The notes beneath the pieces are model-generated. The model was not told the origin of the DNA and made no database searches. It saw only the letters and a program-made list of their open reading frames with translations. The position numbers were made by a program, and so were the translations under genes. Source: Bacteroidota bacterium (GTDB lineage Bacteria > Bacteroidota > Bacteroidia > Chitinophagales > Chitinophagaceae). From it: DNA of 64,000 nt. Each line of letters opens with the position of its first letter. Position 1 is the stretch's first letter. The DNA is taken from assembly GCA_026391125.1 (NCBI GenBank), contig JAPLEO010000061.1, forward strand, positions 54,627 to 118,626, given 5' to 3'. Below are positions 63,162-64,000 of the stretch, one piece after another.

Positions 63162-63752
63162 ATGACCAAAGATCAAAAAAATGAGGTTATTGAACTCTTG
63201 AAAGAGAAGTTCACTCAATATAATAACTTCTATATCACCGATACAGAAGCGTTAACCGTAGCGCAGGTATCTAAATTACGTCGCACTTGTTTCGATAAAC
63301 AAGTGGAGATGAAAGTTGCTAAGAATACTTTGATCCGCAAAGCTTTGGAATCTTTGGATTCTGAAAAATATGCTGGTATCTACGATTCATTGCATAATGT
63401 AACTGCTTTAATGTTCTCTGAGAACCCTAAAGAACCAGCAATGATCATCACTTCTTTCCGCAAGGGAAGCAATACTGAAAAGCCAGTTTTAAAAGCTGCT
63501 TTCATTAATGGTGATGTTTACACTGGTAACGAAAATCTGAAAGCATTAACTCAGATCAAGACTAAGAATGAATTGATCGGTGAAGTAATCGGATTGTTAC
63601 AATCACCTGCTAAACGTGTGATCGCAGCATTGTTGCATCACCACGAGCAGAAAGCAGAAGGAACTGCTGCCGTTGTTGCTGAAGTAATTGAAGCAGCACC
63701 AGAAGCTCCGGTAGCAGAAGCTCCAGCAGCTGACGCTCCTGCAGAAGCATAA
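63162..63752 (+). CDS. rplJ: 50S ribosomal protein L10
   Basis: A 196-residue protein whose N-terminal part (KDQKNEVIELLKEKFTQYNN, KVAKNTLIRKALE) binds rRNA and whose C-terminal helices carry L7/L12 dimers. The last 25 residues are an Ala/Glu/Pro-rich tail (EAPVAEAPAADAPAEA), longer than in E. coli L10. It follows rplA by 66 bp. Confidence 0.93.
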   Translation: MTKDQKNEVIELLKEKFTQYNNFYITDTEALTVAQVSKLRRTCFDKQVEMKVAKNTLIRKALESLDSEKYAGIYDSLHNVTALMFSENPKEPAMIITSFRKGSNTEKPVLKAAFINGDVYTGNENLKALTQIKTKNELIGEVIGLLQSPAKRVIAALLHHHEQKAEGTAAVVAEVIEAAPEAPVAEAPAADAPAEA

Positions 63753-63757
63753 TTTAA

Positions 63758-63782
63758 ATGGATGCTATTTCGGTAGCATCCA
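63758..63782 (+). promoter_or_regulatory. Hairpin just after rplJ stop
   Basis: GGATGCTA (63760-63767) pairs with TAGCATCC (63774-63781) around TTTCGG. No T-run follows, so it may be an attenuator, a processing site or a stabiliser that sets the L10 to L12 ratio. Confidence 0.5.
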
Positions 63783-63831
63783 CTAAAATATCCCAGGCCT
63801 GAGGGAAAATAAAGGCAATTTTTTTAAACCC

Positions 63832-63867
63832 TCCGCCGGATCCCGTAAGACGGGACATGAAGGCGGA
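63832..63867 (+). promoter_or_regulatory. Nested hairpin in the rplL leader
   Basis: An outer stem TCCGCC/GGCGGA (63832-63837 with 63862-63867) holds an inner hairpin TCCCGT/ACGGGA (63841-63846 with 63850-63855). It ends 14 bases before the rplL start and may control translation of L7/L12. Confidence 0.5.
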
Positions 63868-63881
63868 AAAAATTCAAAAAC

Positions 63882-64000
63882 ATGGCAGACATTAAAGCAT
63901 TAGCTGAAACATTAGTAAGCTTAACAGTTAAACAAGTACAAGAATTAGCAGACGTTTTGAAAGCTGATTACGGTATTGAACCAGCTGCAGCAGCAGTGGT
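63882..64000 (+). CDS. rplL: 50S ribosomal protein L7/L12 (partial, 3' end outside window)
   Basis: The first 39 codons are seen: [20 protein letters not shown] followed by [19 protein letters not shown]. This is the N-terminal dimer domain and start of the Ala-rich hinge of L7/L12, which recruits translation GTPases. The rest lies beyond 64000. Confidence 0.93.
   Translation, partial: MADIKALAETLVSLTVKQVQELADVLKADYGIEPAAAAV

Overview
This window is chromosomal DNA of a Bacteroidota bacterium, most likely a member of the Chitinophagaceae. The evidence is: low G+C; lineage-typical proteins (TamL-like lipoprotein, DUF5103, DUF5683, Bacteroidota-type HscA, AMP nucleosidase); a small SRP RNA of the Bacteroidota kind; and several promoters of the Bacteroidota sigma-factor type (TTTG, about 19 bp, then TAnnTTTG). 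No prophage, insertion sequence, CRISPR array or defence island was seen. Most of the window is housekeeping DNA with small lineage-specific genes between.

Layout. 1-5400: tamL-like (partial), TrmH-type RNA methyltransferase, LolC/E-like permease, DUF5103 protein, class 3 lipase. 5500-13700: SRP RNA, fructose-6-phosphate aldolase/transaldolase, AlkD-like protein, Gfo/Idh oxidoreductase, a beta-glucan-degrading pair (GH16 with Calx-beta; GH30), a double-thioredoxin protein, a ChaN-like protein. 13900-23500: aconitase, PspC, KdsA, threonine dehydrogenase with an Rrf2 regulator, DapB, DUF5683, ParB, ParA, a UPF0173 hydrolase. 23700-31700: phosphoesterase, barrels, a YkuD-like secreted protein, Ldh-type dehydrogenase, GH19, a degenerate LytM protein, aspartate kinase. 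31700-40900: QueA, CcsA-CcmD, glutamate dehydrogenase, HsdR_N nuclease-like protein, AMP nucleosidase, CcmB, Tdk, WaaA. 40900-45400: sugar-nucleotide genes (DegT aminotransferase, Ugd, UXS, RfbD). 45400-52400: an exported redox group (DUF2231-like protein, rubrerythrin lipoprotein, di-haem lipoprotein) and accessory genes including a Vat-like acetyltransferase and a cupin/AraC pair. 52400-58600: TyrS, RDD, HscA, RibE, S21, XerC, HPF. 58700-64000: translation locus tRNA-Thr, tRNA-Tyr, tRNA-Gly, tRNA-Thr, tuf, tRNA-Trp, secE, nusG, rplK, rplA, rplJ, rplL (partial).

The most notable signals do not come from ordinary gene calls. (a) tuf as written lacks about 30 codons (switch I region) and is frameshifted. 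(b) A dispersed family of tandem heptanucleotide words (RAGTGAA, RAGATAA, GAGAGGA) lies in intergenic regions, twice as inverted pairs. (c) A 35-bp tandem repeat sits between tRNA genes upstream of tuf. (d) The rpsU terminator abuts the xerC start codon. (e) A group of exported redox proteins includes a lipoprotein rubrerythrin.

All family assignments come from reading the sequence and recognising motifs. No database search was run.
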